The position numbers were made by a program, and so were the translations under genes. A stretch of DNA of 64,000 nucleotides from Amphibalanus amphitrite (lineage: Eukaryota > Arthropoda > Thecostraca > Balanomorpha > Balanidae). The first letter of the stretch is position 1; each line of letters begins with the position of its first letter. The notes under the pieces were generated by a model. That model searched no databases, had not been told where the DNA came from, and saw only the letters and a program-made list of their open reading frames with translations. The stretch lies in the NCBI RefSeq assembly GCF_019059575.1, contig NW_024881505.1, forward strand, positions 2,369,515 through 2,433,514, read 5' to 3'. Shown here piece after piece: positions 33,201-45,200 of this stretch.

Positions 33201-36200
33201 CGGCAAAAAGGCATGTCGGCAAATGGCATTTCGACTTTTAGCATTTCGACTTTTTGACACGTCGGCAAAAAGCACATCGGCAAAATGACATTCGGCGAAA
33301 TGCATTCGGCAAAATGACATTCGGTAAATCGCCCTTCGGCAATTTGTCCGGACACCGGCTCCGGCAACACCCTCTCTGGCGGCGCCCTTTGAAGTCGTCG
33401 TGACTCGCCGCGCACGCTTTGAAGTGGATATCAAACGGAATATTAGACGGGCCGCCACGGGGGGGGGGGGGACCGGTCGGCGTGCCTCCGTTCCGGTCCC
33501 GGCTTGCCAGACTGTCCCATGCCGAGACCGGCGGAAACCGTACACCGGGATAGATCCGGTGTATTCGCTTCATATTTCACAGAAGACCGTTAGTGGCTAA
33601 ATAAATTTCTGAGATATTGGATTAATGCACATTGGATCATCTCAGCTTCACTAAAAATTAATTTTAGCGGTTGACGTTTGTGAATTATTTTCGTCACCCT
33701 ACGCACATCTGGTGCCCGCCCCTTAGCTGCACGTCTCTTGTTGCAGCTGGCTGCTTGAAGGTCGGTGCCCCGCTGTCAGAGACAGGGCCGCTGTCCGCCC
33801 CCGTCAGCCGACAGATCAGTGTGTCGACCGTTACGTGTCGGTCTCCTCTCATCTAACCGCAACCTTTGCGGTGCCGCTAATCCATGCTATCGTTGCCATC
33901 TCCACTTGCTCTGCTCCGTAAGCGGAGCGTCTTTCTTCCTGTTTTAGCAGCGGAGCGGGGTCGTCCTGAGTGGCGGACAGGGCCGGGCTGGGGAGAGTGG
34001 AGGGAGTGTCTGTGTGCCGGGTGTTGGCCGGCCGGCGCTGGCGCCCAGGATGACCTTGGCATCAAACGCTGCCGCCGGCCGCGCGGCGCCGGCCGTACCG
34101 GGCCGCCCGGGACCTCTGAGCGGTGTATACCCCGCGGTCGCTCAGACTCAGGTGTACCGGTACTTTTACTGGAACTGGTGGGATGGGGCGGATGTATCTG
34201 CTAGCTTGCCATTGGTATATGTGGTACTGTTACTGTTACTGTTAGCCACTGCTCTTTTTTAGCAGCATGCACTAGACCGAATCCAGGCTTTTTTGACAGT
34301 TTTCGGAAACGGTCGAGGAGCCGTTTCCGAAAACTGTCTGCACAGGTGTAGCCTGGGCGGCCAGCTGGACTCTTTGGGCGTCCTTCCAAGCACGCCTCGG
34401 CCGTCTGTCTGTAACATCCTCGCTGCGCTAAGCCGAGGACTTGACGTGCATGGCGCCAGGATTTCGGCGAATCTCCGAGCCGCCCTGCACCGTGCCCCCA
34501 GTCAGTCAGAGTGCATCCATCTGGTGCATACGGTGGGCCTGGCTCAGGCGGCACACTCCGCTGTGATTAATCGTCCTCACTTCCTGGAAGTCGTTTTTGA
34601 AGACGAATCTCATGGTACACAGATTATGCTGTTAAACGTTTATTCGCACGTCAAAATAAACATTTATTCGGTACCTTAGTAGGTACCTTAATTCATTTTT
34701 CTTATATTTCTGGAGGTAGGGTAGAGTGGGGCAAAGCGCCCACCCTAACTTTCCAGCCCCAGTATCTCTTTATCTTACAAATTTGAAAGACAACTAGGTA
34801 GCTGATCTGGTAGCTCATTACCTTGGCTTTCTTCGAATAACACATCAGAAACAAGTGGCATGCATGGTTTTTGAGATATGCCATCCGAATTGAGAGGACT
34901 ACAAATCGGGCGTTTTGCCCCACCCATGGGGCATAACGCCCATATGAGTGGGGCATAACGCCCAGTCCTGAACGTTTCATTACACGCTCGGTACTCTGAC
35001 AAAAGAATGCAGTATTTATCATTTCTCATTTCGTTTGACTTTAAATCGATAGATTACACCACCAAACACATCTTGAACACTGTTGTTACCACCCCACTCC
35101 TCATTCAGTCAACGGGCTGTCACCGCCTTAAAGAGCGGAGATTAGTTCGTGCGAATAAATTGTTCCAGGCGATACTAACCAGTATATTGCATATTTCATA
35201 AGAATCCTGAGCATTAGAAACGTATCCCGACACTCACTTTCAGCCAAAAATGTTCGCAAATACCCGTACTGTATAACTCCCATTAGGGGTAAAACGCCCA
35301 TGATGGGCGTTTTGCCCCACACCAAAGTGGGCGTATTACCCCAACAGCACATTCAAAACGAAGTCCACCAAAATTAAGCGTGTGACGATTGTGTTGCAAA
35401 CCAGTAAATGCTCAAAACGTAGCTTAAATCCGCAGGTTCTGCGCAGCTAAATTTCATTGCCTACTTTAATCTCTGTCAGACAAAGTTTTAGTAGTATGAA
35501 AACATGTAATATCTAAAAATTGTCTGAAATAAACTAATCTTTATCTTACGTCCAGAACAACCCACTTGTAGAACCGAAAAAGGGGGCAAAAGTAGATTCC
35601 TGCTCGTTCTTGAAAATGGCTATCGAGAATTCTTCGAAAAGTCGAGCACTTCATAAAAAAGAGGGGTGGGCGTTTGACCCGCCCTGGGCGCTTTGCCCCA
35701 CTCTACCCTATAGGTCTCTCTGCCGTCTTACTGTGCTATTTGTATTCTTCCAGAACTTCGCTCCTCTCCTGGGTGCATCTGACCGATATCCGTTCCCCCG
35801 CAGGTCTGGTGTCTGAGAGCGACTGCGGTCACTCGGCGCTGGGGGGCGGAGGCTCCTCGCGCTGCTGCCGCGGCCACCGCTGCGCCAGCTCCACGGACGA
35901 GACGCGGCTCTACGACACGGATGACGAGGTAAGACACGCACTTCACCACCAAACAAAGCGGCTCCACAGACGGCAGAACAGCCGGCGTATCGTGCCGGGC
36001 ACTGCCCGCTGCCAGCCGGCGCTGCCCGTCTAACTACCATCTGGTTCTTGGAACAGCCTCTGGCCGGCCCGGCCCGGCCCGCCTTTCCGAGCTCAGACCG
36101 GCCGAGGCCACTGCGCCGGCGGGCCCCGCACGCGCTCCTCAGTCACGATTAGAATTCAAACAATGAGTCTGATGTAACGTTTCCCGAGCGGCGCGGCGCG

Positions 36201-39200
36201 CAGGCGGATCAAAGCAGCCCGCCGACCGCTTCAATCGCAGCCGCCGCACAGCAAAAACCGGCCCGGCCATCATCCAAAATGGCGGCGCGCTGCGGCGTTT
36301 TTGTCGACGGCTGGCGGCGCAGCTGGGACTGGAACCAGTCGCAGCAACCACGGCCGGGTACAGCCGCTCGCTGGCCCGAGGCCTGAGTCCAGTAGCCCCA
36401 GGCCTAAGGCCGGACCTGGGCCTGGGGCAGTAGCGGCGGAACACCTTCAATTAAGGGGGGGGGGGCACTGCCGACTTTTGGTCCCATTCTTTCCATGCAA
36501 CGCCCATAGGGCTAATATTAAAATGCCAAAATCAAAGGGGGACACGGTGCCCCGGTACCCTCCCCGTTCCGCCGCCTATGGCCTGGGGCCGCCAACTTGC
36601 GATCAGAGTTCGGACAATCAGGAAGCACATCTAATGCCTAATTCGATAAGAAATTAGCTATTACCTACTGCATTAATTAACCCGCGCACCGACGGGGGTC
36701 TGCGCCAACTTAGTACCGACGGGGGGGGGGGGGCGGATGACCGCCCCCCCTGAGATCTCGAGAACGAAGCAAGATAGCGACAAGCGGTAAACGGCATCGG
36801 ATACGCACGGACAAGGTCTACAATTTTTACTAAGGTCATTTTCAGGTCAGGTCAAAGATGACGTCACAGGGGTCGAAAAAGTCAAAATGGCGGCGCTAGA
36901 TATGGAGAGGGTTTTTCTCGAATAACTTTCGAAGTAGTCAAGATAGGAACAAACTAAGGGCATCATCGTGATCCTCTCGTCAATCCACATCGAATGATAT
37001 ATATGTTGACCTCGAAAGGTCAAGGTCAAAGGTTGACCTCAGGTCACGTGACCTCGAGGTCATCATGTATATCATTCGATGCGTCTTGACGAGCTGAACA
37101 CAATGAGACCATCCGCGCGGCTGTATCTTGTTCCTGTAAGGAGTTATTGGCAAAAAACCTTTGGTGACCTTTGATGACGTCACATGACCTTACAGCTGCC
37201 CAACAGCAAAACAGACCTCAAGGTAGTGAAGGTTGATCGTATGTGAAGTCATGTATGGTATATGGGACCATTCCGACCCATTTTAGTGGTAAAAACAGGG
37301 AGTTGATTTTTCCCCCATTGACTTATAATGGGGAGGTCGCGAAATTGACCTGACCTTAGGTCACCGACATCAAAATTCCGAGATATACAAATTGTAGCTA
37401 CTAATGACCTAATAACATCCTGCGACTTTCAAAGGCCTCCGACATCTATTGTAGCTCTGGCACGGTGACAAAGTTGCAAAAAAGTGACTTGAGGTTGGGT
37501 CATTCAAAGTGACCTGGTGACCTGACCTTAGAAGTTAGGAGGTTCAAACTTGCACACCATGTGTAAAATTGATGAGAGAATAGTCATACCAAATTTCGCG
37601 GCGCTACGCGCCGCGGTTTTCCCGCTATCCGCGAAAAACCTCAGGGGGGGGGCGGATATCCGCCCCCCCCGTCGGTGCGCGGGTTAAGGCAAGCACAAAT
37701 ATACGACATGTGATTTGGTTGATTCTTGTGGGTGGGTTTATATTTTTCTATCCAGATGGGGCGGTCACCGTTTAATTACGTCAGCGCGAATGCATTTATG
37801 AGCATACGTCCATCGCATGGCCAGGCAACCCTCAATTGTTTCACGACCTGCACACTCTGCCGGGCCTGCGCATCGAGTCACGCCGCGCCCACCGCCCGTT
37901 GAGTCCCATCGGGCTCTGGCCCGGCTTTTTGTGATACCACTCCGGGAGGGGGAGGGGGAGGGGGCGACAGCAGGGTGTCAGCACCAAGATTACTTTACTA
38001 CGTCAGCACGGCTCGCGCTGCAGCCGGCCGTCCGTCCGGACCGTGCGACCGGTCCGTGTATTTGTACCGTGTCAGTTTCTCCGCGGCCTTGTCACGTCGA
38101 GGCTATCGCTGATGTCGCCGCCGCTTCAGTCGCGCCGCCCCCCTCCCCCCGCCGTCAGGGGGGGGGGGTACAGCTGGTCGGAAAGGAGGGCGTGCAACGG
38201 GGCTGCGGTGGCTGTGCGCTACCGCAACTATACGGTTCATTGTCCAACGAAAACTCGCCGGGCTTTATTTGTTTCGTTTATTGCTGAAATGGATAGTTTT
38301 TGGACGGCACGATGAAACGTTTATTTCATCGGGATATGGCTATGAACGACGTGAAATGATTGCTGGTCGTGAACTCTATGTGAAGTGATAGCTATACTTC
38401 TGACTAGATGGCATTCCTATTGAACGCAAGGTCGTTATAAAACAAGCTGCATTAGCTCGTGCTTTCAGTCTTTATTTAGGGTATAACACACTCTTTGAAG
38501 TCGATTGAAGTCGACTTTTCCAACCGCTCACTGACGGGAAGTTTCTAGGCTCTGGTTTCTATCTGACGCAACGCAAGACCTTTTTTGGAGACTCGACGAG
38601 TGAAACGGCTTCATTGGAACGGAGCACTACATTCCTGGCTAGACGGAACCACTTCGTTCTGGCTTCAAACTTTGGCAGAATCGGCGTCTGCATCAGAATA
38701 TGCAGCATGAATCTGAATGTGTAATATCCTCACGCCTTATCGCGCCCAGTGAGCTCAGCTTGATTTGTAGGGGACATGGACCAGCTCAGCCGCGGACGCT
38801 CTGTATTATTCTTATTACAAATGCATTTTAGCGTCTGGACACTCGGCACATCAAGATAGCAGCGACACAATAGTTCCTACTGGTTTCCGGGGTGCAACAC
38901 GTCTTTGGCATGTCGAGAAGGAGCCCGGCCGGTGAATGGATGGTTCCCGTTTTCACCGAACGTTTCGTGCCGCCGCGCGACGCTCCGTTGGCGCAGGCCC
39001 GGCGTACAGGCACAGGTGCGCGAACCACGCGGCAAGATCAAAGCCGAGCCGACCGACGACAGTCCCGGCCCGCCGGAGCCGCTCCCTCCCTCTTTCCGGT
39101 GACTCCACCGCTCTGCCGTGTTTCACCACCACTGGCCCGGACGGAAATGGTCGCTCTCTGCTGCACTGATGTCGGTGGGGAGACGGCTCTGGCCTCCCTG

Positions 39201-42200
39201 CCATGTTGACGCGCTGAGTCGTGATGTGGATGCGGTAGTAGTTGTCTGACGTGCCGCCGTCAGTGATGTCAGGACCGACCGGCCGGCTGAGGTTGCCGCT
39301 GCTGTGACGTCAGCGGTGCTGCAGTGACGTCAGAGGCGGCTGTTTACCGTCGGCGAGCGGCCGGCGTCAGCTGGCTCTGCCCGCCCGCCGCCGCCGCCGC
39401 CCAACTTCCTGTGGCGCCTCTTTGTTGTCGCCGCTGGCAGGGGGCGGCGCAGGGGAGGGTGCCGCCGCCGCCAGCCCGGCCGCTCCCACTGCCGAGCCCC
39501 GCAGAGGGGCCGCGCACTGTAGCCGGACTCATCAGAAACACCTGTGAAAATCCCCCGGCCGTCGGGACGCCGTGAACCGACCGGCTGCTAAATGAGATCC
39601 TGTGCAGACCGCTGCCCGCGCGGCTGGTGCGTAAGAATGCGCGCCGGCCCGGCCCCGGCGGCGGCCCTGCCTGGCGCGCCGGCCGTAAACGCGGCTATTG
39701 CGGCGCGGGAATTAGAGGGCGCGCCGCCGTCGTAAATCGCGCGCCGCGGCCGCTGCGCCCTCGGCGTGGCCTCTTTGTCGGCCTATCAGTGGCGGCCGTG
39801 CTGTGCAGCGGGCCGCGCCGAGGGACGGCTCGGCTCGGGTGCACTGTCGCGGCCCTGTCGCGCCGCGGTGTCGCCGACCAGTCGCGCCGTGCCGCGTGCG
39901 GTCGCCGCCGCGGCGCGCCGCGCGCCAATTAGTAACAATTTGCTTGGCCCAGTCGCGCGCAAGGCCGCGCGACCGGTTTTTACGGACGCGTGGTGGTGCT
40001 GCGTCTGGAGCTAGGTCCGGGCGCGGCGGTCAGGCGGGCGGCCACACCCGCCCGCCTGCCGGTCGCGGCGGCGGCGGCGGCGGCGGCCCTCTGTTTATAG
40101 AGCCGACTGCGGCCGGTCCCGGGGGACAGGGTCGGTGCTGATGGCCGGCGCCGGGTCGCTGTCCCGCCGCCCGTCCCCGTCTGCCCGCCGGCCGCCCGGA
40201 TATAGGCAGGGGCGCCGGTCGGTCGCGCGGTGTCTCTGAGGATGACCGTGCACCATACCACCCTCTCCACACAGGCACACTGCTTGACAAAACGGGATAG
40301 CAGGGAAGAGGGAGGTGCAGCGACGGCACGTGCAGCGCTGCGGGACGAGGGACCTGCGTCATCAGTGACAGGGTGTCATAAGCCTTCAGCTTTTCGCGAT
40401 AAGATTTTACGAGCAGGCGGTGTGTTGTGGTTTATTTCCCGGTAGAGGTAGTGCCTATCTCGTACGTGTTTCTGTTGCAATGTTGTGATTGCGGTGGCGG
40501 AGACTCCGCAGTGTGTCCACTCTCCACTCATTTCCAGGCAGCTGCGCACTCGAGAGACCAGTTATTCGCACGTGGTACTCAGAGCTCTCCTTTGTAGCGC
40601 TGCACGTGCAGATTCCAGCGGTTACACAATGCCACTACAGGTTAAAGGGACAGTATCATCGAAAAAAAAAATCAATGTATGGAGCTGATTTTTTTTTACT
40701 AGCATTTCTTATTTTCCTGAATCAGAAAAACATAGTTTGAGGACCGAACACGGTGAAAAATATTGCAACCACATTCCATTTTCATGATTCATTTTCATGA
40801 GCGAACCACCACTATACAAGCCTGGCCGCCATTTTGGAAGCATGCAAAATTACTACAGAACTGGCGCAGATAATACATTATTGACGCTACGCTTACGCGG
40901 TCGTTCTTCTGATTGAGTTGTCCTTAGGGAGAGGTAGCCTTAGGTATTGCCTATAAAAATATCACGTGCCAACTGGAGGGAGTGACAATTGGACGTGACA
41001 ATTGACAATGGGAGAAAATATCACGTGACAATCACGTGATAAACGTCATACATTGGAGGGAGATTGTGATTCAAGCTGGAGGAATTCCTTTGTTGAGCCG
41101 CTAGAATCCGAAGGAAACAGCGGAAATTGCCTACGACTATTTAATGAATTTAACGGTGATGAATAAGTGCGAAAAACGTTTTGGCTTTATAAAATTTGAT
41201 GAAATGACCAGGGTAAAAGTTTTATTACTGGCGGTCAATTCAAAACGGCGCAAACATTTAAACAGTGAAGATAGTGAAGCACGATTCAAAGTGTGGTACA
41301 CCTTTCGTACTTTGAGCGGCGATAGCGGGATAACGGTGTGGAGCTTCGAGGATCGGTCTTCAGTTTCCGGACCAGAAAGGTGGGGCCTATGCAATGTCAA
41401 ATTTCATCAAAATGGTGATACTGTCCCTTTAAGTCATCATATCTGCGGTCACAGTGACGAACGATGACTGTTTATGTCAACTCTGTGAAGTGTTTGTACT
41501 GGGCTCTAGTTAGTAGCGGCGGCCGTTTGATCCAGTGACCCGTCCCCTCCCGGCTCTCGAGGAAGGGGGCGGCTCAGGAGTTACCTAATTCTAATACTCA
41601 CGAAGCTGCCCTGTCATGCACTGAGCGGCATTTTGGTGACCCACTGATGACGTCGGTGTGTCGGTGACCCCCTTATGACGTCACGCCGTCCGTCTGTCCT
41701 CAGGATGAGTTCAGCGTGGGCTCGGCCGCCACGCCTCGTCAGCTGAGTCCACCGGTGACCCCGCAGAGGTCAGGGTCACCGCGACCCGAGAGCCGGTCAC
41801 CCAAAGACGAGTTCAACTTCACCCTATACGACTTCGACGGGCATGGCAAGGTCACAAAAGACGTGAGTAACCTTCAGACACTTTCGAACGGTTAGCTGAG
41901 ACTTTGCCGAGATATCATGGCGGCCTATACTGTCAGCCGCATTCCGGACGTGCTCGTGATCAAGAGTGTTTAGTTGTGAACATCTGTAGCCCGTGATCGT
42001 GACAGGCGTTAGAAGTTTTGTCAGGGTACCGGATGTCTCGAGACTCGACCGTCTGGTATGTCGACTGTCGAGCCTTTCGGCACGGTGGACGCCGGGGATG
42101 TCCACACATTTAGAGACCATCTCTGTCCCGATCCCCACCCGTGCTCCACCCCGTCCCGACCACTCCGTTTCGGAGACTCCGGTGCCGCCCGGGGCTCGCC

Positions 42201-45200
42201 TATAGCCGGACGTCCGTGTGGTTATCGTACATCCATCAGCGAATCGCACCTCCGTCGTGTCTGGCCGCTGTGTCCTGATGTGGGATTACCTGGCCACACC
42301 GTGATGTCGTCTGTGTTATTCAGATTAGGAGAAAACTGAGCCACGCTCCAGCAAAATAGGTTTATTCCATTGAATTGTAAACTGTGGTCACTGAACTCGA
42401 ACGCTCTTCTCCCTATCTTCCTACCAATCGCCATTTAATGGTTACTGTGGTTGGTGCACTCCTGTATTCGTCTCTCACCCTTTCATACACTCCACAGCCG
42501 TGGCCAGCACCACGGCTGCTCTTTCCAAGGCCAGAGCTCGGTGCGTGCTAGGCCAGCGATGGCCGGCGCCTGGCATTGGCAGCGGCTTAGTGCGATCCAC
42601 AGAAATGCATCGCATTGTCCAACTGCCGTGTAATGTCCGACAATGAAAATGCTCGTGCCGATGTCGCTCGATTGTAGCGCGAGGCATGCGCGCGGCGGGA
42701 GAGCGGTTCAGCCGCTGGCGCGCGGAGACCGCCAGCACTGCGCCGCGCCGGTTACGTACCAGTCGGTAGTCACCGTCTTTGATCCCGCCGCAGTCGGAGA
42801 TGGAAAAAGCTCTGCGGTCGATGTTTTTGTCATATTTCTTGTTCATCAAACTCCGGAGAATTCGAGGAACTGCGATCATGTAGACGAACAAACAACATAT
42901 CAAGTGGTTCTGGAAATATTTCCATTCCAAACATTTGCTGGTTAATAAGGCTTCCGAGCTCAAAGCTGGCTCTTGTTGCGGTTTCGGGACGAGCTATTCA
43001 GTACGGTTTGACTTCATTTCCTGTGACAGTAAATCAGAGAGCACAAGCCGTAACTGCGCAGAAGAGGTCAGTAATACCACAGCGTTCCTTTGAAATCTAT
43101 TTTGGTAGGTATACGTTACCGTGGGTTCTGATGAAGTCTCGAACTCAGGAGGGCGGTTTAGATTCACCTTTTGACCTCGAGCTCTCACCTGTGCTGGTTT
43201 TCGGCGACGCAAAACGTCGGATCGTCCCGATAAGGGCATTTATTAATTGCTTTCCATCGGATAGGCATTAGGGGAGAGCGGGGAGAGTTGTATCATGTCC
43301 AAGTTGTATCAGGGCGAATTGTGCCAAACTTATCCAATGGATGGCGCTCGCGACACGACCAGCCGACGAGGTTTTCCGGGCGCCATCTTTCCCTGTTCTG
43401 TCTTGTGGCTGAGTGGACGCGTCTCGAGGTGAGAGCCGATTTTATGTTTTTTTAATGTCATTCTAAAAAAATAAGTTGTAAGAAAATGTGTGTTTTGGGC
43501 ATTTAGATGTGCACGAATTTGAAAGATCTCCGTAGCGGTGGTGAGGGTAGGTTCTAAGGCTGCGTGAGTGAAAACGGATTTCTCCAGCTGTCCGCTGTTT
43601 TTTTTAGCACGAGGATGTTTTTCCAAGATGGCGGCTAGGTACATGTTGTATCAGAGCCGGGTGGGGTATGTTGTAACATGTATGTATGTATGTATGTATG
43701 GGTATGTTGCTTTTGATCGCGAAAGCTAAGCCCTGGCTCGCGTTTGTAGGTAGCTAGTCAATGCTCGTTCCATTTCGGCACAATGTGTTGGCTTCTTTGC
43801 TCTTAACGGGCCACTTTTGCGTCTAGTCTGTTGATGTTTCGTTCGGATTGCATTGACCTAAGTTTGGTCTAATAAAGTGAAGCCTTTGAGCATACCTATA
43901 CATTGTATTAACCCCATTTAATGTTGCTGTTATGTTCAAAACCAGTAGCAAGCACACTCCCTGAAACGTGAAATAGTGATACAAATTACCCCACCATGTG
44001 ATACAACTCACCCAAGCCATGGGGCAAGTTGTATCAAAAACATTGTTCTATTCGGCAGACCGTAGAAGAAAAACTGGTAGAGGTAGCGGAAAAGTTACTT
44101 TGCACAAAAAAGCAGAAGAATCAAGGAAGGGGACAGTATGGAAATAATGAGTTTATCACGGATAGTTACGAGTTTATGGGTCTCGGAGTAAAAACTGATA
44201 CAACCCACCCCACTCTCCCCTAATTATCCTGCTTTTGTGCGCTAATACCAATTATTGTCGACTCATTCTTCCCTGGAATGCCTCTTTGCCTCGTTGGATT
44301 TTTATCAATCAGCGTCTTATTTGCCTAACTTTTAACCGATCCTTGATTCACACCATGAGTCAGTGATGGGTATCTATTTAATTTACGTCTCATAACGAGA
44401 GACAGCGTCTTCTGATCTTGTCTCATCCATGACTCATAAAGGCACCTATACTATTTAACCAACAGTGTCAGGCCACCCGCGTGGCTCGTCTGATGATGAT
44501 GGCCCGGTTAATTAGGATCGCTGCACGGCCACGGACGGTCACGGGCCCCCCTCCGTATATCTGATGTCCGGCTCACGGCGCGGGATGGCACGCAGCCCGA
44601 ATTCCTTTCTCACTCTCGGTCACGAGCGTCACCAACGTCCCTCAGCACTGCCTTATATGTCCAGGCCGACCGCCGAGGCCGACTCACTCCTCACGGCGTG
44701 ATCGACTTTTTCACTGAGTTCTCAGTTTTTCGGTGCGGCGCTCGCCGTGCTGGCTGACTTATCCTGTGCGCGGTCGGTTGGTCTGGTCATGGCGGTGTCA
44801 TAAGCTGCACGGGGCGCGCGACGGCCATCCCGGCCGGTTCCCACGTGAGCTCCGCCGAGCGATGAGTCAGTGCCGACTCTAATCGGCCGGCCGATCTTGG
44901 CCACATGAATGACGAGCCAGGCGAAAAACGCCGGCCGCCGGGTTAAGCCGAGCCATTGTCCTGTCACAATGGGATCAGAGAAGAGCGGCCGGCCGGCGAG
45001 CAGAGGCCGGCGAGCCTCGCCGGAGGCCGCCGCGGGCCTCTTCAGACACACCCCGCCCGGGGCTGGTGTGCGCTGAACTCGGGTCTCGTCGAGTCAGCCT
45101 GCTGGTTAGTGGTTACTACATCGGTAGTTTAGTTCGAGGAAGTAGTCGGTGCCCCGCCGCCGCTCCGTCCGGACCAGTTCTGCCGCCGCGCTGTGGTTAT

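Noticed and set aside
29806..33345. CRISPR-like appearance of regularly repeated short units
   Set aside because: There are no unique spacers; the units are direct variants of one another in a eukaryotic intron.
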